Positions 7,663 through 15,607 of a DNA stretch of 64,000 nt are shown here, in pieces. The position numbers and the translations under genes are program-made. Positions within the stretch are counted from its first letter, which is position 1; each line of letters opens with the position of its first letter. Location of the stretch: the NCBI GenBank assembly GCA_009843505.1, contig VYDI01000040.1, forward strand, positions 62,001-126,000, in the 5' to 3' direction. The notes beneath the pieces were generated by a model, which ran no database searches, had not been told where the DNA came from, and saw only the letters and a program-made list of their open reading frames with translations. Source of the stretch: Holophagales bacterium. GTDB taxonomy: Bacteria > Acidobacteriota > Thermoanaerobaculia > Multivoradales > Multivoraceae.

Positions 7663-10259
7663 CAACGCGCCTCACGCAGGGAGTCGATCGGAGGCCTCTG
7701 CAGCGCGCCGACGCTGGCCAGGAGCCCCGTCCCGAGCGACAGCAGGCTGCCCGCGGCGAGCGCCCCGAGCACCGCCCAGGGCCTGAACGACCAGGCAAGC
7801 TCGAGCTCCCGGGTGACCAGCCACCAGGCTGCGGCCGAGCCGAGCACGGCCGCCACGACCGCCGCCGACAGGCCGACCAGTACGTACTCGGCCGCGAAGG
7901 CGCGCAGCACGTCGAGGCGAGTCGAGCCGATCGTCTTGAGCAGGGCCGCCTCACGGCCGCGTCGCGCCGAGCTCGCGGCGACCGCACCGGCCAGCGTCAG
8001 CAGGGCCGCGGCCACCGTGAAGCTGCCGAGAACCCGCACGCCGACCTGAAGGTCGCCGACCAGGTCGACCACCTTCTCGAGCACTTCCCGGATCCGTACC
8101 ACGGCGATACCTGGATAGGTCATGTAGATCTCGTCCTGGATCCGCTGTTCCCGCTCCGGCGGCAACCAGGCCGCCGCGAGCCGGGTGTGCGGCGCCCAGT
8201 CCAGCACGGCCGGCTCCACCACGAGGAAGAAGTTGATGCCGAAACCCTCCCAATCCACCCGGCGCAGGCTGGTCACGGTGATCCGGGTCTCGCGGCCGCC
8301 GACCTCAAGGTCGATCGTCGAGCCGACGCTCACTCCGATCGTCTCCGCGAAGTCCTGCTCGACACTGACCTCGGCGAGCGCCGGATCAACCCAGGGCCGC
8401 GGCGGCGCCGCCGGCCCGGCAGCCTCGAGGATCACGTTGTCCGCGGGCAGCTCATCGAGAAAGGTCAACCGCAGTTGCCGCCTCAGGGCCCAGCGGTTGC
8501 GCTCGTTCAGCCGCTCCGCCACCGGGACTCCGTCGATTGCCCGGACACGGGCCATCACCACCGGCGCCGACTGCACCCTCCGGGCCCCCTGGCGCTCCAG
8601 AAGCTCGGCGAGGTCCCCCCAGCCCGTCGCCGGCACGTTCAGGAGGAACGCGCTCGGCGCCTCGTCCGGAAGCCCGGCGGCCAGTTCGTCGTGAAGGTGC
8701 CCCTGGACAACGAACATGGCGAGCAACACCATCAGACCCATTCCCAGCGCGACCGAAGCCGCCAGCGTGCCCGATTCAGGTCGCGCGAGCGCCGCGACGC
8801 CGTAGCGAAGCCAGGAGGAGCTGCACCTGGGCGCCAGGAACCGGGCCAGCCTCCGCAAGGCCAGCGCCGCCACGATCAGGGCGACGACAGCCGCCGCCAC
8901 CGCGCCCATGAACCGGAGCGCCAGCCACAGCGACCCGGCCTGGAGCGCGGTCGAGCCCGCCACGCCGGCCCCTACCGCGAACACGGAGAGGACGCTCGCG
9001 AGCCGTGAACCCGGCAGCGGTTCGGCGCCGCTGCGGAACACGCGCACCGGCGGCGCGCGCAGCACGACGAGCAGCGCCGGAGCCGAGAACGCGGTCGACA
9101 CGCCGATGCCGAGGGCCACTCCCCGGACGAAGGCCCACGGCTGCCAGATCGAGACCGCCTCGACCGGTAGCGCGCCGCCCAGGATCGCCGGCACGAGGAG
9201 GATGGAAAGCAGCCCGGCAACGCCGCCGATCACGCCCGCCACCAGGCCGAGCAGGACCGCCTGAACGACATACGTGCGCATCAGGTCGCGCGGCCGTGCC
9301 CCCAGGCACTTGAGCACCGCCAGCGCGTCGAGACGCTGGGTCAGCCAGGCGCGAATGCCCTGCGCCACGCCGACGCCGCCGACCAGGAGCGACAGCAGCG
9401 CGACCAGTCCCAGGTAGCGCGAGAGTCGTTCGAGGTCCTCGCGAATGCCGGGCTGGGCATCGGCGTAGGTCTCGACCCGAACCGCCGCGTTGTCGTCGAT
9501 CTCGCCGCGCAGGGCGTTCGCCCGTGTCTCAAGCTCCTCAAGCGAATGCTCTCCCGGCAGCCGCACCAGCACCCGGTAGCCGCCGAAGCCGGCGAACGGG
9601 AAGATCCGAGCCGCCTCCTGCGCAGCGACGCCCACGACGACCCGCGGCCCGAATGCGAAACCGGTGGGCAGCCGGTCCGGCTCCCCTTCAAGGGAACCGA
9701 TGATCCGCAGCGTCCGCCCGCCGACACGCAGATCGTCGCCGACCTCCAGACCGAGCCGGGACAGCGCCTCCGGCGACACGAGCGCGGAGTGGTCCCCCAG
9801 GACGTCCGCCGGGCTCGCTCCCGCCGGTAGCGGTGGCTCCGTCACGAGTTCGCCATAGAACGGATAGCCGCCCGACACGGCCTTGAGTTCGGCCAGCAGA
9901 CTCGACGGCCCTTCGCCGCCCACCTCTGCCGGCGACGCTGCTCCAGGCGACGCTGCCGGGAGCGAGGCCCGGCCCACCATCGCCGCCATCTCGCGCACTT
10001 CGGCGCGAACGGCCCCGGGGACGCGATCGATCGTCTCCAGCACATGCTCCGGAATCGGGCCCCGGGAGCGAAACGCCAGATCCGCCGCCAGCAGCTTCCG
10101 GGCCTCCCCCCGGATCGCGCCGTCGACACTTGAGGCGAGTCCAGCCACCGAGACCACGGCGCCGACCCCGACCGAGAGGCACGCCACCCAGACCCAGACT
10201 CGCCCCAGGGAGCCTCGGAGCTCCCGCAGCGAGTACCGGAGCGCGACCCGCGGGCTCAC
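7662..10259 (-). CDS. ABC transporter permease, FtsX/MacB-like (YbbP type)
   Basis: An 865-residue permease with a transmembrane helix at about 22-45, a large extracytoplasmic domain, a bundle of three helices near 280-400, two central helices, a second periplasmic domain and three final helices. This is the double-FtsX layout of the YbbP/LolCE-like family. With the ATPase encoded just upstream it should form a mechanotransmission or lipoprotein/lipid-handling transporter in the inner membrane. GTG or ATG usage at the start is constrained by the overlap: the ATPase stop overlaps the permease start by four bases. The protein opens MSPRVALRYSLRELRG. In E. coli the YbbAP pair sits beside a hydrolase gene; here an MBL hydrolase leads the operon. 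Confidence 0.88.
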   Translation of the reverse strand: MSPRVALRYSLRELRGSLGRVWVWVACLSVGVGAVVSVAGLASSVDGAIRGEARKLLAADLAFRSRGPIPEHVLETIDRVPGAVRAEVREMAAMVGRASLPAASPGAASPAEVGGEGPSSLLAELKAVSGGYPFYGELVTEPPLPAGASPADVLGDHSALVSPEALSRLGLEVGDDLRVGGRTLRIIGSLEGEPDRLPTGFAFGPRVVVGVAAQEAARIFPFAGFGGYRVLVRLPGEHSLEELETRANALRGEIDDNAAVRVETYADAQPGIREDLERLSRYLGLVALLSLLVGGVGVAQGIRAWLTQRLDALAVLKCLGARPRDLMRTYVVQAVLLGLVAGVIGGVAGLLSILLVPAILGGALPVEAVSIWQPWAFVRGVALGIGVSTAFSAPALLVVLRAPPVRVFRSGAEPLPGSRLASVLSVFAVGAGVAGSTALQAGSLWLALRFMGAVAAAVVALIVAALALRRLARFLAPRCSSSWLRYGVAALARPESGTLAASVALGMGLMVLLAMFVVQGHLHDELAAGLPDEAPSAFLLNVPATGWGDLAELLERQGARRVQSAPVVMARVRAIDGVPVAERLNERNRWALRRQLRLTFLDELPADNVILEAAGPAAPPRPWVDPALAEVSVEQDFAETIGVSVGSTIDLEVGGRETRITVTSLRRVDWEGFGINFFLVVEPAVLDWAPHTRLAAAWLPPEREQRIQDEIYMTYPGIAVVRIREVLEKVVDLVGDLQVGVRVLGSFTVAAALLTLAGAVAASSARRGREAALLKTIGSTRLDVLRAFAAEYVLVGLSAAVVAAVLGSAAAWWLVTRELELAWSFRPWAVLGALAAGSLLSLGTGLLASVGALQRPPIDSLREAR

Positions 10260-10969
10260 CGGCCACTTGTTTCCGCGACGCGGCCGTCAACCATGACCAG
10301 CTCGCGGTCGGCGCGCGCGGCCACCGCCGGATCATGGGTCACCAGCACCAGGGTCGATCCGAATCGATCCCGCAGCGCCATCATCACGTCGAGGACCGCC
10401 GCGCCGGTCACCGAGTCCAGGTTGCCGGTCGGCTCGTCCCCCAGGAGGATCCGGGGCTCGGCGGCGAACGCCCTGGCCAGAGCCACGCGCTGCTGCTCTC
10501 CGCCCGAGAGCTGCGACGGATAGTGGTGAACGCGTTCCGCCAGACCGACCTCCGCCAGCAGTGCTTCCGCCCGCCGGCCGGAGCGCCTGCGTCCCAGGAG
10601 GTCGAGCGGGAACTGGACGTTCTCGCGCGCGGTCAGGTTCGGAAGCAACTGAAACGCCTGGAAGACGAAACCGATCTTCTCCCGCCGCAGCAGGGCCAGT
10701 TCGTCCTCGCTCAGATGCTCGATCGGCTGGCCGTCGATCAGAACGCTACCGGCGGTAGGGCGGTCGAGCCCGGCAAGCAGCGCAAGCAGCGTCGACTTGC
10801 CGGCCCCGGAAGGGCCCCGGACGGAAACGCACTCGCCGGCCGCCACTTCGAGATCGACGTCGTCGACCACGACCAGGGTGCGTTCCCCTGAACGCAGTTC
10901 GCGACGCAGTCCGCGCGTCTCGAGGCGGGCCGGAGCCCCCTGCGACGCGGGCGCCGCCGCCCCGGTCAC
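10256..10969 (-). CDS. ABC transporter ATP-binding protein (YbbA/LolD type)
   Basis: A 237-residue ATPase if begun at GTG 10969, eleven bases after the stop of the upstream MBL gene; an ATG next to it is followed immediately by a stop and cannot be used. Walker A is GPSGAGKST at 52-60, the Q-loop glutamine is about 104 (FVFQAFQLLPNL), the signature is LSGGEQQ at 154-160 and Walker B with its glutamate is ILLGDEP at 174-180. The QLLPNLTARENV stretch is typical of MacB/LolD-type ATPases that serve FtsX-fold permeases. Its stop overlaps the permease start by four bases, so the two are translationally coupled. The longer frame to 11248 is antisense noise. Confidence 0.92.
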   Translation of the reverse strand: MTGAAAPASQGAPARLETRGLRRELRSGERTLVVVDDVDLEVAAGECVSVRGPSGAGKSTLLALLAGLDRPTAGSVLIDGQPIEHLSEDELALLRREKIGFVFQAFQLLPNLTARENVQFPLDLLGRRRSGRRAEALLAEVGLAERVHHYPSQLSGGEQQRVALARAFAAEPRILLGDEPTGNLDSVTGAAVLDVMMALRDRFGSTLVLVTHDPAVAARADRELVMVDGRVAETSGR

Positions 10970-10980
10970 ATCCCCGGGAC

Positions 10981-11664
10981 TCAAACGTAGCCCAGCATCG
11001 CCCGCCACTGCTCGAGACTGTCCGGTCGGAGGTACGCGTTCCACATGAGCTCGCGGCCGATCGTCGAACTGGACTCGGGGCCGTAGTCGTGGCCCGGGTA
11101 GATCGCGAGTTCCGGCGGCAGGGCCTTCAGCCGCTGCAGGGAGCGATACATGGCGTCGACATCGCTGTGCGGCAGGTCGATCCGGCCGATCCCCTGCACG
11201 AAGAGTGTGTCCGCGGTCAGTACGTGGCCGCCGGCGCGGAAGCAGCAACTGCCCGGCGAGTGGCCCGGGGTGTGCAGCACCTCGACCTCCAGGTCGCCCA
11301 GTTCAAGGACGTCGCCGTCACGGAACGACTCCACGCGGTGGAGCGGACAACCGGCGATCTCGGCGCCGCGCTCCGCCTCGGCCTCGTGAATCAGCATCGG
11401 CAGGTCGAACTCGGCGCGCAGTTCCCGCACCCCAGGGACGTGCTGGCCGAAGATGTCGCCGCCGATGTGATCCTGGTGGAAGTGAGTCGCCAGCACGCCG
11501 ACCACCTCGTAGCCCTGCTCCTCCGCGATCCTGACGACGCCGACCGGCTCCCAGGCAGGATCGACAACCCATGCGCGACGGGTCGACGGGTCGGCCAGGA
11601 CGTAGACGAAGTTCGCCATCGGTCCGGCCTGGATCTGGATCAGCCGCGGTTCTCCGGCGCTCAT
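10981..11664 (-). CDS. MBL-fold hydrolase, glyoxalase II-like
   Basis: A 227-residue metallo-hydrolase with the full binuclear metal set: THFHQDH at 60-66 (H61, H63, D65, H66), H135 in HTPGHSPGS, D152 in TADTLF and H192 in YPGHDYG. This is the arrangement of glyoxalase II and persulfide dioxygenase-like enzymes; which thioester or persulfide it acts on cannot be told. It leads a four-gene operon (ATPase, permease and MFS follow) and is divergent from an SDR gene with 50 bases between the starts. ATG 11664..11662 opens MSAGEPRLIQIQAGPM. Confidence 0.9.
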   Translation of the reverse strand: MSAGEPRLIQIQAGPMANFVYVLADPSTRRAWVVDPAWEPVGVVRIAEEQGYEVVGVLATHFHQDHIGGDIFGQHVPGVRELRAEFDLPMLIHEAEAERGAEIAGCPLHRVESFRDGDVLELGDLEVEVLHTPGHSPGSCCFRAGGHVLTADTLFVQGIGRIDLPHSDVDAMYRSLQRLKALPPELAIYPGHDYGPESSSTIGRELMWNAYLRPDSLEQWRAMLGYV

Positions 11665-11714
11665 CGTCCGCGGAATCTACCCCGGCCCCGCCTGGAGTTG
11701 TAATCTCCCCCGCC

Positions 11715-12482
11715 ATGACGATCCGAAACGACCGCCATATCTTCGACCTGTCCGGACGCACCGCCCTGGTCACCGGCGGCAGCCGCGGTCTCGGCCGCGA
11801 GATGTCCCTCGCCTTCGCCGCAGCCGGGGCGAACGTCGTCGTCACCAGCCGGAAGATCGAGTCCTGCCGAGCCGTCGTCTCGGAGGTCGAGTCGCTGGGC
11901 CGGCATGGCTTGGCCCACGCCTGCCACGTCGGCCGCTGGAACGAGGTGGACGCCCTGATCGACGCCGCCTACGAGCGCTTCGGCAAGGTCGACGTTCTGG
12001 TCAACAACGCCGGCATGTCGCCGCTCTACCCGAGCCTCTCCGACGTCAGCGAGGAGCTGTTCGACAAGGTCGTCGGCGTCAACCTGAAGGGGCCCTTTCG
12101 GCTCGCCGCGGTGATCGGCTCGCGGATGGCGGAGGGCGACGGCGGCAGCATCATCAACGTGACCAGCACGGCGGCGATCCACCCGAGCGCCAACGCCGAA
12201 CCCTATGGCGCGGCCAAGGCGGGACTGAACGCCCTGACCGAGTCGCTCGCTCACGCCTACGGCCCCAGGGTTCGGGTCAACGCGATCATGCCCGGGCCCT
12301 TCCTGACCGACATCTCCAAAGCCTGGGACCTGGAAGCCTTCAACCGCCGGGCGAAGACCTCCATCGCGCTCGGCCGCGGCGGAGAGCCGGACGAGATCGT
12401 GGGCGCGGCGCTCTACCTCGCCTCCGACGCTTCGAGCTACACGACCGGAGCGATCCTGCGGATCGACGGCGGCAGCCGGTGA
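11715..12482 (+). CDS. Short-chain dehydrogenase/reductase
   Basis: A 255-residue classical SDR. The dinucleotide loop TGGSRGLG is at 20-27, NNAG at 97-100, and the catalytic Tyr164/Lys168 are in PYGAAKAG, with a serine in NVTSTAA before them. It ends with the usual TTGAILRIDGG. It should oxidise or reduce a hydroxy/keto group with NAD(P); the substrate is open. ATG 11715 is chosen because the frame upstream overlaps the divergent MBL gene and has no family similarity. Its TGA overlaps the GTG start of the sulfatase-like gene (GTGA), so both are likely translated together. Confidence 0.92.
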   Translation: MTIRNDRHIFDLSGRTALVTGGSRGLGREMSLAFAAAGANVVVTSRKIESCRAVVSEVESLGRHGLAHACHVGRWNEVDALIDAAYERFGKVDVLVNNAGMSPLYPSLSDVSEELFDKVVGVNLKGPFRLAAVIGSRMAEGDGGSIINVTSTAAIHPSANAEPYGAAKAGLNALTESLAHAYGPRVRVNAIMPGPFLTDISKAWDLEAFNRRAKTSIALGRGGEPDEIVGAALYLASDASSYTTGAILRIDGGSR

Positions 12483-14752
12483 CGATGGAAAGACCGAACT
12501 GCCGCCGCGCGCTCGGCGCGGCCGCCCTGGCGTTCCTCGCCTGCGGAGGCGACGACTCGCCGCTCGCTACCAGTCTCTCCTCCCACCTGGATCTTGCCGA
12601 CGTAACGGCAGAGTCGAGCGAGGTGGTTCCGGGCGACTACGACCAGCGACGGGAACTGATGGTCGGCTGGTCCCCACCCGAGCAGGATGCTGAGGGCGCC
12701 TTCGCCACGAACGAAGGTCCGCGGTCGGAGATCGCCTGGCGTCTCGCCTGGACCCGACCGCTCGAACTGGTGCTCACCGGTCGTTCCATGGCTGGCGCGA
12801 ACGGTACGCCGACGACGGTAGCGGTTTCCTGGAACGGCGAACCGCTCGGCGACCTCCATCTGACCGCGGGCGCCGGAGTGCAGGACCACGGGCTGGAAGT
12901 GCCGCCTGACGTGCAACGGATCGGCGTCAACACGATTGGCCTCAACTACTCCGCGGTCGACGCGTCCTCCGCGACACCGCCGGAGGTCGCCTGGCGTCGC
13001 ATCCGGGTCAGGGGCGCCGGCGTCGGCGTCAAACCGGCAACGGGCACCGATGGCAGTCTGCAACTGCCCTTCCGAACGGCGCTCGACTTCTACGTCATGC
13101 TGCCCGACGGCGGTTCCCTCGAACTGGACGACATCGCGCTCTACGGTCCCCAGGGCGCCTGGCGGAACGCCGAGCCCGCCCCCGCGCTTCTGGTGTCCGT
13201 CCATCGCTACCCGGCGGCGCCGGCCGTGGTGAGCGAAACGATCACGGAAGGGAGCGGGCGCGTCCGTCTGCGGCCGCACCACCTCCCGATCAGAGTCCGC
13301 ATCGAGCCGGTCGCCGGCGCGCGACTACCCCAGGCAGAGGCCGGGTTCCGCTTCTCCGGCGTACTGAACAGCGCGGGCAACCCGTGGCCGCACGCCGCCT
13401 TGCCAACCGCCGCGGCACCGGCAGCCGGTCCCGAACCGGAAAGCGCCGCCAGCGGGCCCGGCGCGAAGCCCCCCCACGTGCTCATCTTCCTCGTCGATAC
13501 GCTCCGGGCGGATCGACTCGGCTGCTACGGCTACGACCGCCCGACCTCGCCGAACATCGACCGGTTCGCGGCCGGCGCCGTTCGGTTCGAGCACGCGGTG
13601 GCCCAGTCCTCATGGACTCGGCCGTCGACGGCCAGCATCCTCACTGGCCTCTATCCGCACAACCACGGCGCCCGCAGCAGAAACCACGTTCTGGCCCGCG
13701 ACGTCGCCTACCTGCCCGAGGTTCTCCGCTCGTTCGGCTATCGGGCGCTCGGCGTTTCCAGCAACAGCATCGCCGGACCGACCTTCGGGTTCCGCCGCGG
13801 CTTCAGCCACTTCAAGCAACTGCCGGAGAACCTCTCGAGCCCCGGCATCCACATTCCGGTGTGGCGGGTCGTAAACGAGACGCTGGAGTGGCTTGAACGG
13901 ATAGGTCCCGAAGACTCCTTCTTCGTGTTCATGCACGCGATGGATCCGCACGCGCCTTACTACCCCCCGGAGCCGCACCGGTCGCGCTTTGCGCCTGACG
14001 CTCCCGCCGGCGCCCTCGGGAAGAACATGGGCAAGCTGCAACCCTTCGAGATCCCTCACCTGAGCGATGTCTACGACGCCGAGATCGCCGCCGTGGACGA
14101 GCACTTCGGCCGCCTGCTCGAAGAACTCGACAGGCGAGGATTCCTCGACGACACCCTGGTCGTGTTCGTTTCCGACCACGGCGAGGAGTTCCTGGACCAC
14201 GGAAACCACGGCCACGGTTCGAACCTCTACCGTGAGCAGATCCACGTGCCCCTGATCGTCCAGCTCCCGGCCCGGCTCCGCGCGGAGGTCGAACGCTCGG
14301 TGGTCGAAGAACAGGTGCAACAGATCGACATCGTGCCGACGATTCTGGAAGCGATCGGCCGCCCCGACCTGATCGAGGCCGATGGCCGGTCGCTGCTGCC
14401 TCTGATGAGATCCCGAGGCAGCCGGGCAGAACACCGGATCGCCATGTCCGACCTCCGCAACGACGGAGAGGCCGTCGACGCGCTACTGCTCGAGCAGGAC
14501 GACGAGCCCCGTCGCAAGCTGATCGACTACTGGAGCGCCTCGTTCGGAGAGACCCACCAGCTCTTCGACACGACCAGCGACCCGGCCGAACTGCGCAATC
14601 TGGGCGCGAGGGAGCCCCATTGGGCCGGCTACCTCCGGGCGATCGGCAGACTCATGCGCCGTGGATCGCGACAGCAACTCGAACCCGGTCTGGAACCGGA
14701 CATGCCGCCCGAGCAGCGCCGGGCGCTCGAAGCGCTCGGCTACCTGGACTGA
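12479..14752 (+). CDS. Sulfatase-like lipoprotein (alkaline phosphatase superfamily)
   Basis: A 757-residue exported protein. The N terminus has a lipobox ending in Cys22 (ALAFLAC), so it is probably a lipid-anchored periplasmic or surface protein. Residues about 40-320 are a beta-rich region I cannot name. From about 333 the sulfatase fold begins: HVLIFLVDTLRADRLGCYG with metal-binding D340, then SSWTRPSTASILTGLYPHNHG, where Thr380 takes the place of the Cys/Ser that becomes formylglycine in true sulfatases. VSDHGEEFLDHG supplies the later metal ligands. The protein ends with ALEALGYLD, common in this branch. It may be a phospho- or sulfo-ester hydrolase using threonine. GTG 12479 overlaps the preceding SDR stop; ATG 12485 is the alternative. 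Confidence 0.85.
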   Translation: MTMERPNCRRALGAAALAFLACGGDDSPLATSLSSHLDLADVTAESSEVVPGDYDQRRELMVGWSPPEQDAEGAFATNEGPRSEIAWRLAWTRPLELVLTGRSMAGANGTPTTVAVSWNGEPLGDLHLTAGAGVQDHGLEVPPDVQRIGVNTIGLNYSAVDASSATPPEVAWRRIRVRGAGVGVKPATGTDGSLQLPFRTALDFYVMLPDGGSLELDDIALYGPQGAWRNAEPAPALLVSVHRYPAAPAVVSETITEGSGRVRLRPHHLPIRVRIEPVAGARLPQAEAGFRFSGVLNSAGNPWPHAALPTAAAPAAGPEPESAASGPGAKPPHVLIFLVDTLRADRLGCYGYDRPTSPNIDRFAAGAVRFEHAVAQSSWTRPSTASILTGLYPHNHGARSRNHVLARDVAYLPEVLRSFGYRALGVSSNSIAGPTFGFRRGFSHFKQLPENLSSPGIHIPVWRVVNETLEWLERIGPEDSFFVFMHAMDPHAPYYPPEPHRSRFAPDAPAGALGKNMGKLQPFEIPHLSDVYDAEIAAVDEHFGRLLEELDRRGFLDDTLVVFVSDHGEEFLDHGNHGHGSNLYREQIHVPLIVQLPARLRAEVERSVVEEQVQQIDIVPTILEAIGRPDLIEADGRSLLPLMRSRGSRAEHRIAMSDLRNDGEAVDALLLEQDDEPRRKLIDYWSASFGETHQLFDTTSDPAELRNLGAREPHWAGYLRAIGRLMRRGSRQQLEPGLEPDMPPEQRRALEALGYLD

Positions 14753-14772
14753 CGCTCGGCTACCTGGATTGA
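14733..14772 (+). repeat. Tandem 20-bp duplication across the sulfatase stop codon
   Basis: The 20 bases 14733-14752 (CGCTCGGCTACCTGGACTGA) are repeated directly at 14753-14772 with one C-to-T change. The first copy includes the stop codon of the sulfatase-like gene; the second supplies an extra in-frame stop only in its own register. It looks like a recent slippage duplication. Confidence 0.9.
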
Positions 14773-14801
14773 GTTGTCGCCGCCGCGCGGCGCGTTGTGC
14801 T

Positions 14802-14821
14802 CCGCGGGTCAAAGCCCGCGG
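14802..14821. terminator. Hairpin between convergent genes
   Basis: CCGCGGG-TCAAAG-CCCGCGG forms a 7-bp all-GC stem with a six-base loop. It lies between the sulfatase-like gene (ending 14752) and the SDR on the other strand (ending 14828). It could stop transcription from both sides, but no T-tract follows on either strand. Confidence 0.45.
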
Positions 14822-14827
14822 CCACAG

Positions 14828-15607
14828 TCAGGCGCGGCGAACCGTCAGCCCGCCGTCGACCGGCAGCGCCACGCCGGTGATGAAGGACGACGCCGGCAGG
14901 CAAAGGTGCAGCGTGCCGTGGGCGACCTCCTCGGGGTCGCCGTAGCGGCGCAAAGCGGTACGCCGGCGGGCGTAGATCTGCTTGTGCTCCTCGGGGATCC
15001 GCTCCGTCATCGCCGTGCGGATCGGCCCGGGGCAGATGCAGTTCACCGTGATGCCCTCCTTGCCGAGCTCCACCGCCAAACCCCGGGTCAGCCCGATGAC
15101 TCCGGTCTTGGCCGCCGAGTAGGCGCTGTTCATGGCCGTCGCTCCCAGCCCTTCGGTCGAGGCGATGTTGACGATCCGCGGCGAGTCCGACTGGCGGAGA
15201 TGGGGCAGCGCCGCTCGGATTGTCCGCTGGTGGGCGGTCAAGAGCACGTTCACGGTCTCCTGCCAGCGCTGCTCGTACTCGTCCGCGTCGATCGGCCCGC
15301 CGCGTGAGATGCCGGCGTTGTTCACCAGGATGTCCAGGCCGCCGTAGCGGTCGGCCACCTCGCCCACGACGCGCTCGATCGCATCGCCGTCGCCCACGTC
15401 GAGGGCCCAGGCAGTGGCTTCCCGGCCCGCCGCGCGGATCTCGGCGACCACCGCTTCAACGCCCGGACCGTTGATGTCGGTCGCCGCGACCTGCGCGCCC
15501 TCCGCGGCGAACAGCCGTGCCGTCGCCCTGCCCATGCCCGAAGCGCAGCCGGTGATCAGTGCGGTCCTTCCAGCCACCGATCGGCTCAACGTGCTCAGTT
15601 CCGTCAC
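14828..15607 (-). CDS. Short-chain dehydrogenase/reductase
   Basis: A 259-residue classical SDR starting at GTG 15607, which overlaps the TGA of the upstream aminotransferase by four bases (GTGA). The cofactor loop is TGCASGMG, followed by NNAG, NIASTEG and the catalytic YSAAK in AMNSAYSAAKTGV; it ends SSFITGVALPVDGG. It should be an NAD(P)-dependent oxidoreductase; paired with a class III aminotransferase it may act on the aldehyde or keto product of a transamination, but this is an inference from gene order. The longer open frame up to 16045 runs antisense-like through the aminotransferase gene and is rejected. Confidence 0.9.
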   Translation of the reverse strand: MTELSTLSRSVAGRTALITGCASGMGRATARLFAAEGAQVAATDINGPGVEAVVAEIRAAGREATAWALDVGDGDAIERVVGEVADRYGGLDILVNNAGISRGGPIDADEYEQRWQETVNVLLTAHQRTIRAALPHLRQSDSPRIVNIASTEGLGATAMNSAYSAAKTGVIGLTRGLAVELGKEGITVNCICPGPIRTAMTERIPEEHKQIYARRRTALRRYGDPEEVAHGTLHLCLPASSFITGVALPVDGGLTVRRA

